Shown: positions 8,000-17,364 of the stretch, in pieces
How positions within the stretch are numbered: the stretch's first letter is position 1
How the letters are laid out: each line of letters begins with the position of its first letter
Assembly: GCF_021568855.1 (NCBI RefSeq)
Contig: NZ_JAKGUG010000002.1
Coordinates: 1-64,000, forward strand
Reading direction: 5' to 3'
DNA from: Dethiosulfovibrio russensis
GTDB lineage: Bacteria > Synergistota > Synergistia > Synergistales > Dethiosulfovibrionaceae
Length of the DNA: 64,000 nucleotides
Notes under the pieces: model-generated
What the model was told of the DNA's origin: nothing
Databases searched by the model: none
What the model saw: the letters and a program-made list of their open reading frames with translations, nothing else
Program-made: the position numbers and the translations under genes

Positions 8000-9166
8000 A
8001 TGAAAGATTTCGTCTACGAGAGCCCTACCAAAATAATCTTCGGCAGAGAAACGGAACTACAGGTCGGCCGGGAAGTCGCTGAGAGAGGGGCTAAAAAAGT
8101 CCTGCTCCACTACGGCGGAGGAAGCATAAAGAAAACCGGCCTCTACGACAGAGTAGCAAAATCGCTTGAAGAAGCGGGGGTATCTTTCGTTGAGCTCGGA
8201 GGGGTCGTGCCCAACCCAAGGCTATCTCTGGTCTATAAGGGAATAGAGCTGTGTCGAAACGAGTCGGTGGACCTTGTCCTGGCCGTCGGGGGCGGCAGCG
8301 CCATAGACTCGGCCAAGGCCATAGCCGTCGGGGCTCCATACGAGGGCGACGTCTGGGACTTCTTCGACAAGGGAGTCATGCCGGAGGCGGGCCTTCCTGT
8401 AGGATGCATACTGACCATCTCCGCCACAGGCAGCGAGACCAGCACCTCGTCTGTCATAACGAAGGAGGAGGGATGGCTGAAACACGCCCTCCGTTGCGAG
8501 CGCAACCGTCCGGCCTTCGCCATACTCAACCCGGAGCTTACCACCACCCTTCCGGCTTACCAGACCGCCGCCGGAGGCACCGACATAATGGCCCATCTGA
8601 TGGAGAGGTACTTCACCAACGAACCCAACGTGGACCTTACGGACAGACTGATAGAGGGAACCCTTCAGACCGTGATAAAATACCTTCCCATCGCTCTGAA
8701 AGACCCGAAGAACTACGACGCCAGGGCCGAGTTGATGTGGGCCTCCACCATAGCCCACAACGGCATACTGGACACGGGACGTATAGGAGACTGGGCATCT
8801 CACAGAATAGAGCACGAGATAGGCGCCATCTACGACGTGGCCCACGGGGCCGGTCTGGCGGTGGTTTTTCCCGCCTGGATGAAGGCGGTCTACAGTCACG
8901 ACGTGGCCCGTTTCGTCCGCTTCTTCCATAGGGTATGGGGTCTGGAACCCGACTTCTGGAACCCGGAGAAGACCGTTCTGGACGGAATCGCCGTCATGGA
9001 GAACTATTTCAGTAGCATAGGCATGCCGGTGACCCTGGAGGAACTCGGCGTTCCAGACGACCGGCTGGAGGAGATGGCCGAGAAGAGCAACTGGAACGGC
9101 CCGGTAGGCCAGTTCGTACCGATCACCACGGAAAAGGCGCTGGAGATACTGAAACTGTGTAGATAA
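8000..9166 (+). CDS. Iron-containing alcohol dehydrogenase (butanol dehydrogenase type)
   Basis: The 388-residue group III alcohol dehydrogenase has the NAD(P)-binding GGGSAIDSAKAIA motif (about 95-107). Candidate metal ligands are in GGTDIMAHLME (Asp and His), the His-rich EHEIGA stretch and DVAHGAG. The closest family by pattern is the YqhD/BdhA butanol dehydrogenase group, which reduces aldehydes or ketones. The ATG at 8000 follows GAGGAGG. It appears to be a single-gene unit, divergent from pheC and closed by a strong terminator. The actual substrate cannot be read from the sequence; a fermentative aldehyde sink is plausible. Confidence 0.88.
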   Translation: MKDFVYESPTKIIFGRETELQVGREVAERGAKKVLLHYGGGSIKKTGLYDRVAKSLEEAGVSFVELGGVVPNPRLSLVYKGIELCRNESVDLVLAVGGGSAIDSAKAIAVGAPYEGDVWDFFDKGVMPEAGLPVGCILTISATGSETSTSSVITKEEGWLKHALRCERNRPAFAILNPELTTTLPAYQTAAGGTDIMAHLMERYFTNEPNVDLTDRLIEGTLQTVIKYLPIALKDPKNYDARAELMWASTIAHNGILDTGRIGDWASHRIEHEIGAIYDVAHGAGLAVVFPAWMKAVYSHDVARFVRFFHRVWGLEPDFWNPEKTVLDGIAVMENYFSSIGMPVTLEELGVPDDRLEEMAEKSNWNGPVGQFVPITTEKALEILKLCR

Positions 9167-9215
9167 AGAAAGAGAGCGCCCGGATCATCGATGAGATCCG
9201 GGCGCTCTCTTTCTT
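9166..9215. terminator. Strong bidirectional terminator
   Basis: AAGAAAGAGAGCGCCCGGATC (9166-9186) pairs along its whole length with 9195-9215, leaving an 8-nt loop. A/T-rich tails on both sides make it usable for the plus-strand dehydrogenase and the minus-strand Wsp-like operon, which converge here. Confidence 0.85.
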
Positions 9216-9230
9216 CTTGTCCGGTCGAGA

Positions 9231-10610
9231 TTAAGGCCGGGGAGGCTTGGAACTGTACATTTTTTTGTCCGCCCTTATCATTAAGTCGGAAAGGCTGGAT
9301 CCTGAACCGGACTTTCTCCTGTGTATTCCAACGCTCATAAGCATGGGATAAGGACACCGTTCCGGATTGCGGTTCACCGACTCCAGCTTCTCGTCGATCC
9401 TCCGCTTTATGCTCTCCTCGCAATCCTGTCCGTCGTCGAGAAGGATAACGGCAAACTCGTCCCCTCCTACCCTGCCGACTATGTCCGATTCCCTGAAGAC
9501 ATCTTCCAGGGCCTCAGCCGCCTCCTTGAGAACCTTATCGCCCTCGTCGTGGCCGAAATCGTCGTTGACCCTCTTGAATCCGTCCAGATCCGCGAAGACG
9601 CAAAGGACATCCAGCCCCCTCTCGTCGGCCACCTCTATAATCCTCTGTCCCATGGTCATAAAGCCTCTTCTGTTATAAAGACCGGTGAGGGCATCGGTGG
9701 TGGCCTCCTCCTCCAGCCTCTTTCTGAGACAGACCGTCTCGGATATATCCCTCAAGGTCGCCAGCCTCACCAAATCTCCGTCCCAGTTGGATCCGACCAC
9801 CCTCATGTCCACGTAGATCTCGCCCTTCGAGGTCTTTATGGATATCTCCCAGTCACCGTCTTCGTCCACGTCGTAGGAAAAGGGCTTACCTATCATCTCC
9901 GAGCTGGAACTCTCGAAGAGCAGCTCCGCCGCGGGATTGACGTAACGGACCAACCCAGCATCGTCCACCACGACGACCCCGTCTCCGGTGGTCTCCATTA
10001 TGGTCTGGAAGTTGGCCTGAACCCTCTTGACGTCGTCCAGGGCGTTACGATAATCTCCGGACAACTTTTGAAGCTGACTGTTCTGCATCACAGCTGCCTC
10101 GAAGGTCGACAGAAGCAGGTCGACTATCTGTATCCTGTCGGCGGTCAGCTTGTGATACTCCCCTCCGAAAAACACCTCGACGCTCATCTGAGCTTGACCG
10201 GACCGTCTAAGGTCCAGGTTGGTCAGTATATGCTGCAGCCTGCGAAGGAGGTGCTCGTCCTGATAGGGTTTGGTAAGAAAGTTATCCGCTCCGCATTGAA
10301 GACCCTTTATGACATCCCCCGGATCGGAGAGGGAGGTCAGTATCACCACCGGGGTATCCTTAAGCTCCGGATCGTCCTTTATCTTCCGGCACATCTCGTA
10401 GCCGTCCATCTCCGGCATCATCACGTCGGTTATAACCACGGTAGGCTTCACCTTGCCTGCCATCTCCAGCCCCAAAGCTCCGTTACGAGCCACTGTAACC
10501 TCGTAACCATGAGATCTGAGCAACCTCTCAAGCCTTTTCGCTTGAGTAAGACTGTCCTCGACGATCTGGACCACGGGAACAGATCCGCTAAAAGTCATGA
10601 AAATATTCAT
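9231..10610 (-). CDS. Response regulator with PAS and diguanylate cyclase domains (WspR-like)
   Basis: This 459-residue protein has a receiver domain (about 10-128, phospho-acceptor D62 in TDVMMPEMDG), a linker, a PAS domain (about 190-285) and a GGDEF domain (about 300-455). GGDEF at 382-386 is intact, and the inhibitory-site motif RESD (373-376) lies the usual five residues before it. It should make cyclic-di-GMP when phosphorylated by the CheA kinase of the same operon. Pseudomonas WspR has only receiver and GGDEF, so the PAS domain is an addition. The ATG overlaps the cheB stop (ATGA). Last gene of the operon. Confidence 0.9.
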   Translation of the reverse strand: MNIFMTFSGSVPVVQIVEDSLTQAKRLERLLRSHGYEVTVARNGALGLEMAGKVKPTVVITDVMMPEMDGYEMCRKIKDDPELKDTPVVILTSLSDPGDVIKGLQCGADNFLTKPYQDEHLLRRLQHILTNLDLRRSGQAQMSVEVFFGGEYHKLTADRIQIVDLLLSTFEAAVMQNSQLQKLSGDYRNALDDVKRVQANFQTIMETTGDGVVVVDDAGLVRYVNPAAELLFESSSSEMIGKPFSYDVDEDGDWEISIKTSKGEIYVDMRVVGSNWDGDLVRLATLRDISETVCLRKRLEEEATTDALTGLYNRRGFMTMGQRIIEVADERGLDVLCVFADLDGFKRVNDDFGHDEGDKVLKEAAEALEDVFRESDIVGRVGGDEFAVILLDDGQDCEESIKRRIDEKLESVNRNPERCPYPMLMSVGIHRRKSGSGSSLSDLMIRADKKMYSSKPPRP

Positions 10611-11620
10611 CCTTTCCTGGCACAGAGAGATAGGGCCTTCCCGATCTCCTCGGGAGACAGCACATTGTCGGCGGCGGATAGCCTGACCGCCTCTCCGGGC
10701 ATACCCCATATCACCGAGCTCTCCCTGTCCTGAGCGAAGGTGATGGCTCCGTCGTCCTTAAGATCTCTGAGTTCTCGGGCTCCGTCCATCCCCATTCCGG
10801 ATAAGATCACACCGGCCGAAACGGACCGCAGAGACGAAGGAATAGATCTAAACAAAACGGAGACCGACGGTCTTACTCCGTGTTCGGAAGGTCCATCGGA
10901 TAGGCGGATTTCCCTGTCGTAGATCTCCATATGACGCCCTTCCGGAGCCAGATAGACCGTTCCGGGAGACGGCCTCTCCCCGCTATTCGCTACCTTTACC
11001 TTCAAGTCGGTACAACTGGATAGCCACTGGGACATCCCCTCCAGGAAACCGGAGGCTATATGCTGCACCACGAAGAGCGGAGCGGGAAAATCCCCGGGAA
11101 TGACCGACAGCATCCCGGCCAAAGCCTGAGGTCCTCCTGTGGAGGCCCCTACCACCACCGTCTTTATAGATTTACAATCCACTTCGCCGAATCTATCGAT
11201 ACGGCATGAAAGAAGTTTTCCTACGGAGGCAAGAGAGGCGTCCTTTATCGTCCTGCGAAGCTGCTCTCCGTAATCCTCGAAACCTCCGGCCCGATGGGAC
11301 GGCTTGGGCAGAACCGCCACCGCTCCGGCCTCTATGGCCTTGAAGGTCTTTTCCACATCGTCCGGCTCCAGACAGGAGCTGACCACCACCACCGGCATCG
11401 GCTTCTCCTCCATTATCCTCTTGGTAGCCTGAAACCCCTCCATCACCGGCATCTGTATATCCATGGTGACCACGTCCACAGGGTTGGAGAGGACGAAACT
11501 CAGTGCCTGCTCACCGTTTTCGCACTGACCAGCCACCTCTATATCGGGGTCCTTGACCAGCAACCGGCAGATCAGTTTTCTGAGGACTATCGAATCGTCC
11601 ACCACTAAAACCCTTATCAT
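10607..11620 (-). CDS. cheB: Chemoreceptor methylesterase CheB (WspF-like)
   Basis: The 337-residue protein has a receiver domain (1-120, D54 in VTMDIQMPVM) and a methylesterase domain with catalytic S160 (GASTGG), H187 (VQHIASGF) and D279 (GMGMDGA). It removes methyl groups from the operon's chemoreceptor, opposing CheR, and is activated by the kinase. In Wsp systems this gene (wspF) is the brake on cyclic-di-GMP production. It lies 12 nt after cheA and overlaps the GGDEF gene. Confidence 0.95.
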   Translation of the reverse strand: MIRVLVVDDSIVLRKLICRLLVKDPDIEVAGQCENGEQALSFVLSNPVDVVTMDIQMPVMEGFQATKRIMEEKPMPVVVVSSCLEPDDVEKTFKAIEAGAVAVLPKPSHRAGGFEDYGEQLRRTIKDASLASVGKLLSCRIDRFGEVDCKSIKTVVVGASTGGPQALAGMLSVIPGDFPAPLFVVQHIASGFLEGMSQWLSSCTDLKVKVANSGERPSPGTVYLAPEGRHMEIYDREIRLSDGPSEHGVRPSVSVLFRSIPSSLRSVSAGVILSGMGMDGARELRDLKDDGAITFAQDRESSVIWGMPGEAVRLSAADNVLSPEEIGKALSLCARKG

Positions 11621-11632
11621 AGGAACATCTCC

Positions 11633-13786
11633 TTAGAGCAACCGCCTCATGACATCCAACAACTTCGTCTGGTCGAAACTGCTCTTGACTATATAGGCGT
11701 CGGCTCCCGCCTCCACCCCTCTCTCTCTGTCACTCCGGCTGTCCAAGGAGGTTACCAGCACCACGGGAACCGCCCCTTTCGACCCATGCGACCGTATAGC
11801 CCTGGTCAACTCGAAACCGTTCATTCCGGGCATCTCCACGTCCGAAACCACTATGTCGAAAGACTCCCTGGAGAATAGATCAAAACCCTCTCTGCCGTCC
11901 ACCGCAGTTTGTACCATATATCCCGAGGCGGTCAATATATTCTTCAGCAAGGTTCTAGAGGTTATGGAATCCTCCACGAGCAACACCGAAGTGGGCTCTT
12001 CCTCAGACTCGACGGCAGTCGCTACGGTGGACTTCCTCTCGGAGGCTCTTTGAATAAGGTCCTTGACTCTCAAAACGGGAGCCACCTTTCCAGACCCCAT
12101 CACGGTGGCACCGGAGACAAAGGGAACCTTTACCATCTGAGGGCCCAGTCCCTTGAGAAGGATCTCCTGCTCCCCCACGACGGCCCCTACGGCGAAGGCA
12201 AAGGACACGCCTGTACCGGAGGACACCACCACTACAGGGAAGGCCTGGTTTTTATCGTTATCGTCCCTACCGTTTCCGGAAAGATCCAAAACCGCCCCTA
12301 ATCTGGCCAGAGGATAGGTCGTCCCGTCAACGTCAACCGCTTCCCTGCCCTCGAGACTCCGAACCAAATCGGATCCGACCCTGGTCACCTTCACCACCTG
12401 AGAGGTGGGCAACACGAAGGACCTTCCCCACTCCTCCACCACAACCCCTCTGAAAGTCGCCATGGAAAGAGGAAGCTTGATTCTGAAGGAAGTTCCCTCG
12501 CCTGACTGGGACGAAAGGGATATGCTCCCTCCCAGCAGCTCCACGTTCTCCCTGACTATAGACATCCCCAATCCTCGACCGGAGACGTCGGTGATAAGCT
12601 TGCTGGTCGAAAAACCGGAACGGAATATCAGATCCAGAACCTCGCCGTCCTCCATGGACAGAACCTGATCCTGGGAAATCAGACCGGAGATCACCGCTTT
12701 TTCCGCTATCCTATCCCGGTCCAGACCTCTACCGTCGTCGGACAGCACTATCTCGATCTGACCACCGTAGGTATAGGAGAAGGAAAGGCTCAGAGAGGCC
12801 ACCGGATTTTTGTTCGAGACTATCCTCTCATCGTGGCTCTCTATGCCGTGATCCAGGGCGTTCCTTATCAGATGGATGAGGGGATCCTTCATGCCCTCGA
12901 GAATCCTCTTGTCCACCTCGACATCTCCGCCGGTCATCCGAAAATCGACGTCCTTTCCCATGTTTCTGGACAGATCCCTTACCATCTTGGGGAAAGACTG
13001 GAGAAGGGTAGAGGACGGCAGCATCACCACCGCCTTGGCGTCGCTCAGAAGACGATCCAGAAGCACTCTGGCCGATCTTCCGTCCATGGAGAGAGCCTTT
13101 ATGGTTTTTCTTATCTCGCCCTCCACAGCGTAAAAGGACGACCTCAGGGCCTCCATGTCCTCCTGGTGCAGGGCCTTCTTGCAGTCCTCCACCAGAGACA
13201 GCAGCTCCCGCCCCTCCTTTATCCTCTGGTCCATCGCCAGGTTGACCGAGATCATCTCCTCCGCCTGGAGAAGCAACGAGTCCACCTTGGACGACTTAAC
13301 CCTTACTGTGTCTCCAACCGTTCCCTTCGGCTGCTCCTCCAACGGAGGCGGAGCCTTCTCCTCCATCGGCATAGGAGGATCTATCTCTTTGGGAGAACCG
13401 CCCTTCAGATCGTCCATAGACTTGGCAAGAACCCTGGCCTCCCGGTCGTCCCCGTCGGGATCCTCTATCAGGACGGAAAGACAGTCCATGGACCTCTGAA
13501 GCAGATCGTAGTCCTTTTTTTCCAGAAAGAGGCTTCCTTCCTTGACCCTGGAGAAAACCCCCTCCATAGACTGACACAGAGACGCCACCTTGGGCATCTC
13601 GACCGCGTGGGCCGCCCCCTTAAGGCTATGAGCCGCCCTGTATACCGACTCGACGATCTTTTCCTCGGGGACCTCGGATCGCTCCAGATCCAGAAGCCCC
13701 GACGTAATCGTCTGAAGATGCTCCCGAGCCTCCAGGAGAAAATCCTGCCGCAACTCCTGAAGAAACTCCAAATCGGAGGAATTCAA
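11633..13786 (-). CDS. cheA: Hybrid chemotaxis kinase CheA-REC (WspE-like)
   Basis: The 717-residue hybrid histidine kinase has, in order, an HPt domain (1-110, phospho-His H53 in AAHSLKGAAHA), a linker and dimerisation region, and a kinase ATPase domain (about 290-440, with HLIRNALDHGIE, DDGRGLD and GRGLGM). A CheW-like domain (about 445-575) and a C-terminal receiver domain (about 595-717, SDVEMPGMNG) follow. I see no separate CheY-binding P2 domain. The CheA-REC architecture is that of WspE and similar alternative-function systems rather than classical flagellar chemotaxis. Likely targets are the CheB and GGDEF regulators encoded next. Confidence 0.93.
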   Translation of the reverse strand: MNSSDLEFLQELRQDFLLEAREHLQTITSGLLDLERSEVPEEKIVESVYRAAHSLKGAAHAVEMPKVASLCQSMEGVFSRVKEGSLFLEKKDYDLLQRSMDCLSVLIEDPDGDDREARVLAKSMDDLKGGSPKEIDPPMPMEEKAPPPLEEQPKGTVGDTVRVKSSKVDSLLLQAEEMISVNLAMDQRIKEGRELLSLVEDCKKALHQEDMEALRSSFYAVEGEIRKTIKALSMDGRSARVLLDRLLSDAKAVVMLPSSTLLQSFPKMVRDLSRNMGKDVDFRMTGGDVEVDKRILEGMKDPLIHLIRNALDHGIESHDERIVSNKNPVASLSLSFSYTYGGQIEIVLSDDGRGLDRDRIAEKAVISGLISQDQVLSMEDGEVLDLIFRSGFSTSKLITDVSGRGLGMSIVRENVELLGGSISLSSQSGEGTSFRIKLPLSMATFRGVVVEEWGRSFVLPTSQVVKVTRVGSDLVRSLEGREAVDVDGTTYPLARLGAVLDLSGNGRDDNDKNQAFPVVVVSSGTGVSFAFAVGAVVGEQEILLKGLGPQMVKVPFVSGATVMGSGKVAPVLRVKDLIQRASERKSTVATAVESEEEPTSVLLVEDSITSRTLLKNILTASGYMVQTAVDGREGFDLFSRESFDIVVSDVEMPGMNGFELTRAIRSHGSKGAVPVVLVTSLDSRSDRERGVEAGADAYIVKSSFDQTKLLDVMRRLL

Positions 13787-13810
13787 CTTCGACTCTCCGT
13801 ATTCAAGAGA

Positions 13811-15469
13811 CTAGACCTGGTATCGGTCGATCAATTTCGAAAGGGTCTGCCCCATATCTTTAAGCCCCTTAGCCGAACTCTCGACGTCCTTCATACCGGC
13901 CAGGTTCTGAATTCCCGCTTCTTTGACGTTCTCCATGGCTATCAGCACCTGATCCACGCCGTCGAGAAGCTCGTTGTTAGATCTAGCTATGACGGTAGCG
14001 GCCTGAGACATTTCCCCGAACCCCTTGGTGATCTCCTGGATAGAGGCCCTGGAGGGAACGGCGTCCTTTCCTCCCTCCTCCACCGCCTTGGCCCCCTGTT
14101 CCGTCGCCATTACGGCGGCATCGGTAGCCTTCTGGATATCCCTGAGTATCTTCTGGACCTCCTTGGCCGACTGCTTGGACTGCTCGGCCAGGGCCTTTAT
14201 TTCCTGGGCCACAACAGCAAAACCTCTGCCTTCCTCCCCGGCCTTGGCGGCCTCCACCGCGGCGTTCACCGCCAAGAGGTTGGACTGCTCCGCCAAATCC
14301 TCCACCGTGCCGGTGATCTCGCCGATCTCCTGGCTCTGCTCGCTCAGACGCACTATGGTCTTGGCGATGGAGTTCATCTGATCGCCTATTTTCTTCAGAC
14401 CGCCCAGTAGTTTCTCGGTAGCATCCTTTCCCTTTTTAACCACTTCTATGCCGTTTTTGGCGCTCTCAGCCACGTCGGTACTCTTTTTATCGGTCAGCGC
14501 CGCGGTGGACCGCACCTCTTCCATGGTGGCGGTGGTCTCTACCACAGCGGTAGAGGTCTCCTCGGCACTGGCAGTCACCTGAGAGACAGCGGCGGATATC
14601 TGATAGGCCGAGGCCGAGAGAGAAGTGGAGACCTCCGCCATGGCCAGTATCTGCCGTCTCATATCCTCCGTGAGAGCCTGTATGGACCGGGCAAGCTCGC
14701 CGATCTCGTCTTCCCTTTCGAGAAACTCCTTCGGCACGTCCTCCCGAAGGTCTCCGTCCTTAAGCCTGACTATAAGAGCCACTCCCTCAGCGATGGGATG
14801 TGCCACGGACGAAATTATGCCGTATGCCAGCATAAATCCAAAGAGCCCTCCGAAGACAACAGCGACGAGGCTGACGGTAGAGAGATGATGGCCCAAACTC
14901 TGCTCCGAGGCCACCTCGATGTCTATTTCCTCGTTTATATCCGAGGCCAGACCATCCAACAGCTCTCCTAGGGAATCGGAGGTGGAGAGAATCGACAGCA
15001 CCGCCGAGCCATACTTTTCGTAAAGGGTCTTTCTTTGACCGGAGGTATCGTTCAATATGGAGGCGATGATACGGTCAAGCTCATCGTGGGTACCCCGCCA
15101 TTGTTTATAGACCTCTCCTATTTTTGACTTGTTAGCCTCGTCCACTCCGAGCCCTGCCGAAAGGGACATCAGATCGCTCCAAAGTCGGTCCATCCTGGAG
15201 GACAGATCCCTCCTCCTGTTGGCGATGCCGTTCAGCTCCCGGAGGTCCATGCCGTCTCTCACCGAGACGCTCTCCACCCTCAAAACCATCCTGTTGAATT
15301 CCAGATCCTTCAAAATCCTTATAGCCGGAATCTTGCTGTCCTTTATCTCCTCCATGGTATCGGATAGGCGGGATATACCGTAAAACCCCAATCCACCTAG
15401 GGCAAGAGCTATGGCCACCATCGCTCCGACCCCCCAAAGAACCTTGTCCTTCACTTTAAGTTTTTTCAT
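13811..15469 (-). CDS. Methyl-accepting chemoreceptor (WspA-like position)
   Basis: This 552-residue receptor has an N-terminal membrane span (about 10-32), a helical periplasmic sensing region (about 35-190, four-helix-bundle type), a second span (about 192-215), HAMP (about 216-270) and a long cytoplasmic signalling domain. The kinase-contact hairpin is NLLAVNAAVEAAKAGEEGRG, slightly diverged from the common NLLALNAAIEAARAGE form. It is presumably methylated by the operon's CheR and demethylated by CheB. The ligand is unknown; in Pseudomonas, WspA responds to surface contact. Confidence 0.92.
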   Translation of the reverse strand: MKKLKVKDKVLWGVGAMVAIALALGGLGFYGISRLSDTMEEIKDSKIPAIRILKDLEFNRMVLRVESVSVRDGMDLRELNGIANRRRDLSSRMDRLWSDLMSLSAGLGVDEANKSKIGEVYKQWRGTHDELDRIIASILNDTSGQRKTLYEKYGSAVLSILSTSDSLGELLDGLASDINEEIDIEVASEQSLGHHLSTVSLVAVVFGGLFGFMLAYGIISSVAHPIAEGVALIVRLKDGDLREDVPKEFLEREDEIGELARSIQALTEDMRRQILAMAEVSTSLSASAYQISAAVSQVTASAEETSTAVVETTATMEEVRSTAALTDKKSTDVAESAKNGIEVVKKGKDATEKLLGGLKKIGDQMNSIAKTIVRLSEQSQEIGEITGTVEDLAEQSNLLAVNAAVEAAKAGEEGRGFAVVAQEIKALAEQSKQSAKEVQKILRDIQKATDAAVMATEQGAKAVEEGGKDAVPSRASIQEITKGFGEMSQAATVIARSNNELLDGVDQVLIAMENVKEAGIQNLAGMKDVESSAKGLKDMGQTLSKLIDRYQV

Positions 15470-15486
15470 AACAAAGCCTCCTGCAA

Positions 15487-15999
15487 CTACAATTCTCCGT
15501 CTACGGACAATTTTTTATCGAAAAGTATCTTCGCCCCGTTCAACACTATAACGTCTCCGGATATCCCCGATATATAGTCCATAGCACCGGAGGAACTCGG
15601 TATGGGAGGAATCATAGAGTCGGAAGGCACGGTCATGACGTCCACAGGAGATCCCACCAGAAGGCCCATCTCCATCGAGTCGAAACTCAGCACAAGAACG
15701 AAACGGTCCGATTCGGTCTCGACCGGCACATCCAGAATAAGAGCCAGGTCGTTTACCGATATTATCCTTCCCCTCAAGTTCACCACCCCGACGATAAAAC
15801 CGGGAACTCCGGGCAGCTCGGCAATCTCCTTGACCGGAAAGACCTCTCCGACCCAATCGGAGGATACGCCGTAGGTCTCCCGTCCCAATCTGAAGGTTAT
15901 CAGTTCCTCCAATTTCTCCGACGACGCCCCCCTTTTAGAAGCCAGAACCTGAGCCCTACTTTCGAGAACAGCTGACACGTCCCTTCTCATATCACTCAC
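15487..15999 (-). CDS. cheW: CheW coupling protein 1
   Basis: The 170-residue protein has one CheW domain (about 27-165) with the family pattern YGVSSDWVGEVF, PGVPGFIVGVVNLRG and ISVNDLALIL. It links the receptor to CheA. It is the second of two CheW-type proteins in the operon, matching the paired WspB/WspD couplers. It lies between cheR and the receptor gene, separated by 6 and 17 nt. A hydrophilic N-terminal extension of about 25 residues precedes the domain. Confidence 0.9.
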   Translation of the reverse strand: MSDMRRDVSAVLESRAQVLASKRGASSEKLEELITFRLGRETYGVSSDWVGEVFPVKEIAELPGVPGFIVGVVNLRGRIISVNDLALILDVPVETESDRFVLVLSFDSMEMGLLVGSPVDVMTVPSDSMIPPIPSSSGAMDYISGISGDVIVLNGAKILFDKKLSVDGEL

Positions 16000-16005
16000 C
16001 TCGCA

Positions 16006-17364
16006 TCACAGATCCTTCAAAGCCGACAGCAGATCTCCCGCCGTGGCACCCTCTCCGTAGGGAACGGGCTCGTCCTCCGCCATCTGCAGCAGAAGCTCCT
16101 CCACATTTCTGATGTGTCTGGCCCGATCCCTATCGTTCGATTGGGACACCGCTATTCCAAGAAGGGCGAAATGGGCCATCACGAAAGACGGCCGGAGAAA
16201 AAGGGCCTTCCTGAGGCAATCCTTGGCGAAATCGAGCTCTCCCCTGTCCTGATATATCACCGACATCAGATAGTGGACGTAGGGATCGGTGGAGTTCTCC
16301 GATGAAAGACAGAGTTCCAGTGCCTCATCCGACATTCCCCTATCCGCCAAAGACCGAATCAGATCGCCGTCGCAGGACGGGACAGCCTCGACCTTCGGCT
16401 CGAACTCCGGTTCCGTTTCCGACTCGAGATCAAACCACACATCGGAAACAGCCTCGACCTCCGGCTCGATTTCCGATACGGCCGAATCCAGAAGATAACG
16501 CTCAGGAGGAGCAGAAGGCCCCTCCTCGACCGTGAAAAAGGTCTGTTCCCCCATTCTGACCGGGTGAAAGGAAGAACCGTCCAATATGGGAATCTCGCAG
16601 GCCGCCACGACCAGCCATCCATCCGGTGAAAGGGCCTCTCTGAAGCTACGAAGGACCTTCTTTCTGTTGGCCTCGTCGAAATACATCATCACGTTACGAC
16701 AGAATATGACATCCATTTTGTCCTCCCGCCGAAGCCGAAGAGGACTCGAGGAAACCAGGTTGGCCGACTCGAAGGACACTCTGGACCTGTAACGATCTTT
16801 AACCTTGAAACGGTCGTCTCCGACGACATCGAAATATCGCGATATCTCGATATCGCTCATTCCTCGAAAGGACCAGCGACCATACATACCCTGACGAGCT
16901 TTTTTCAAGCTGTTTTCGTTAAGATCCGTTCCGTAAACCCTGAAACCTCCCGCCAGTCCCAAAATGGAATGATCCATTATCATGGCCAGTGTATAAGGCT
17001 CCTCTCCGGTGCTGCATCCGGCGGACCAGACGTTAATCGGCCTCTTAGCCCTGGAGGCCAGACGGGGAACGATCTCCCGACCAAAGGCATCGAGAGCCTT
17101 TCTATCCCGAAAGAAAAACGTCTCACCAACCGTTATGTGAGGCGAGATCATGTCCATAAAGGCCTTGTCCGACCTCTTCCGAATCAGACGAAAAACCTCC
17201 TCCGGTGTCTCCCCCAGCTTGCGAGAGAGCTCCCCGATCAAGGAGGCCGCCTTATCCCTGGCCTTTATTTCGTCCCACCCCATGACCAGTCCGAACCTGC
17301 GGGAAAAAAGGGAAACCACCGTATCCAGATCGGAATCGGACAACCGACCGAGAGCTTCGGACAT
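16006..17364 (-). CDS. cheR: CheR methyltransferase with C-terminal TPR region (WspC-like)
   Basis: The 452-residue protein has a CheR N-terminal helical domain and a SAM-dependent methyltransferase domain (about 75-270). These include WSAGCSTGEEPYTLAM, the SAM motif, and DVIFCRNVMMYFD. An acidic linker follows (about 300-340), then a helical repeat region of TPR type (about 345-430; YLMSVIYQDRGELDFAKDCL). CheR fused to TPRs is the WspC/FrzF form. The ATG at 17364 overlaps the preceding cheW stop as TAATG; a longer upstream frame only shadows cheW. Confidence 0.93.
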   Translation of the reverse strand: MSEALGRLSDSDLDTVVSLFSRRFGLVMGWDEIKARDKAASLIGELSRKLGETPEEVFRLIRKRSDKAFMDMISPHITVGETFFFRDRKALDAFGREIVPRLASRAKRPINVWSAGCSTGEEPYTLAMIMDHSILGLAGGFRVYGTDLNENSLKKARQGMYGRWSFRGMSDIEISRYFDVVGDDRFKVKDRYRSRVSFESANLVSSSPLRLRREDKMDVIFCRNVMMYFDEANRKKVLRSFREALSPDGWLVVAACEIPILDGSSFHPVRMGEQTFFTVEEGPSAPPERYLLDSAVSEIEPEVEAVSDVWFDLESETEPEFEPKVEAVPSCDGDLIRSLADRGMSDEALELCLSSENSTDPYVHYLMSVIYQDRGELDFAKDCLRKALFLRPSFVMAHFALLGIAVSQSNDRDRARHIRNVEELLLQMAEDEPVPYGEGATAGDLLSALKDL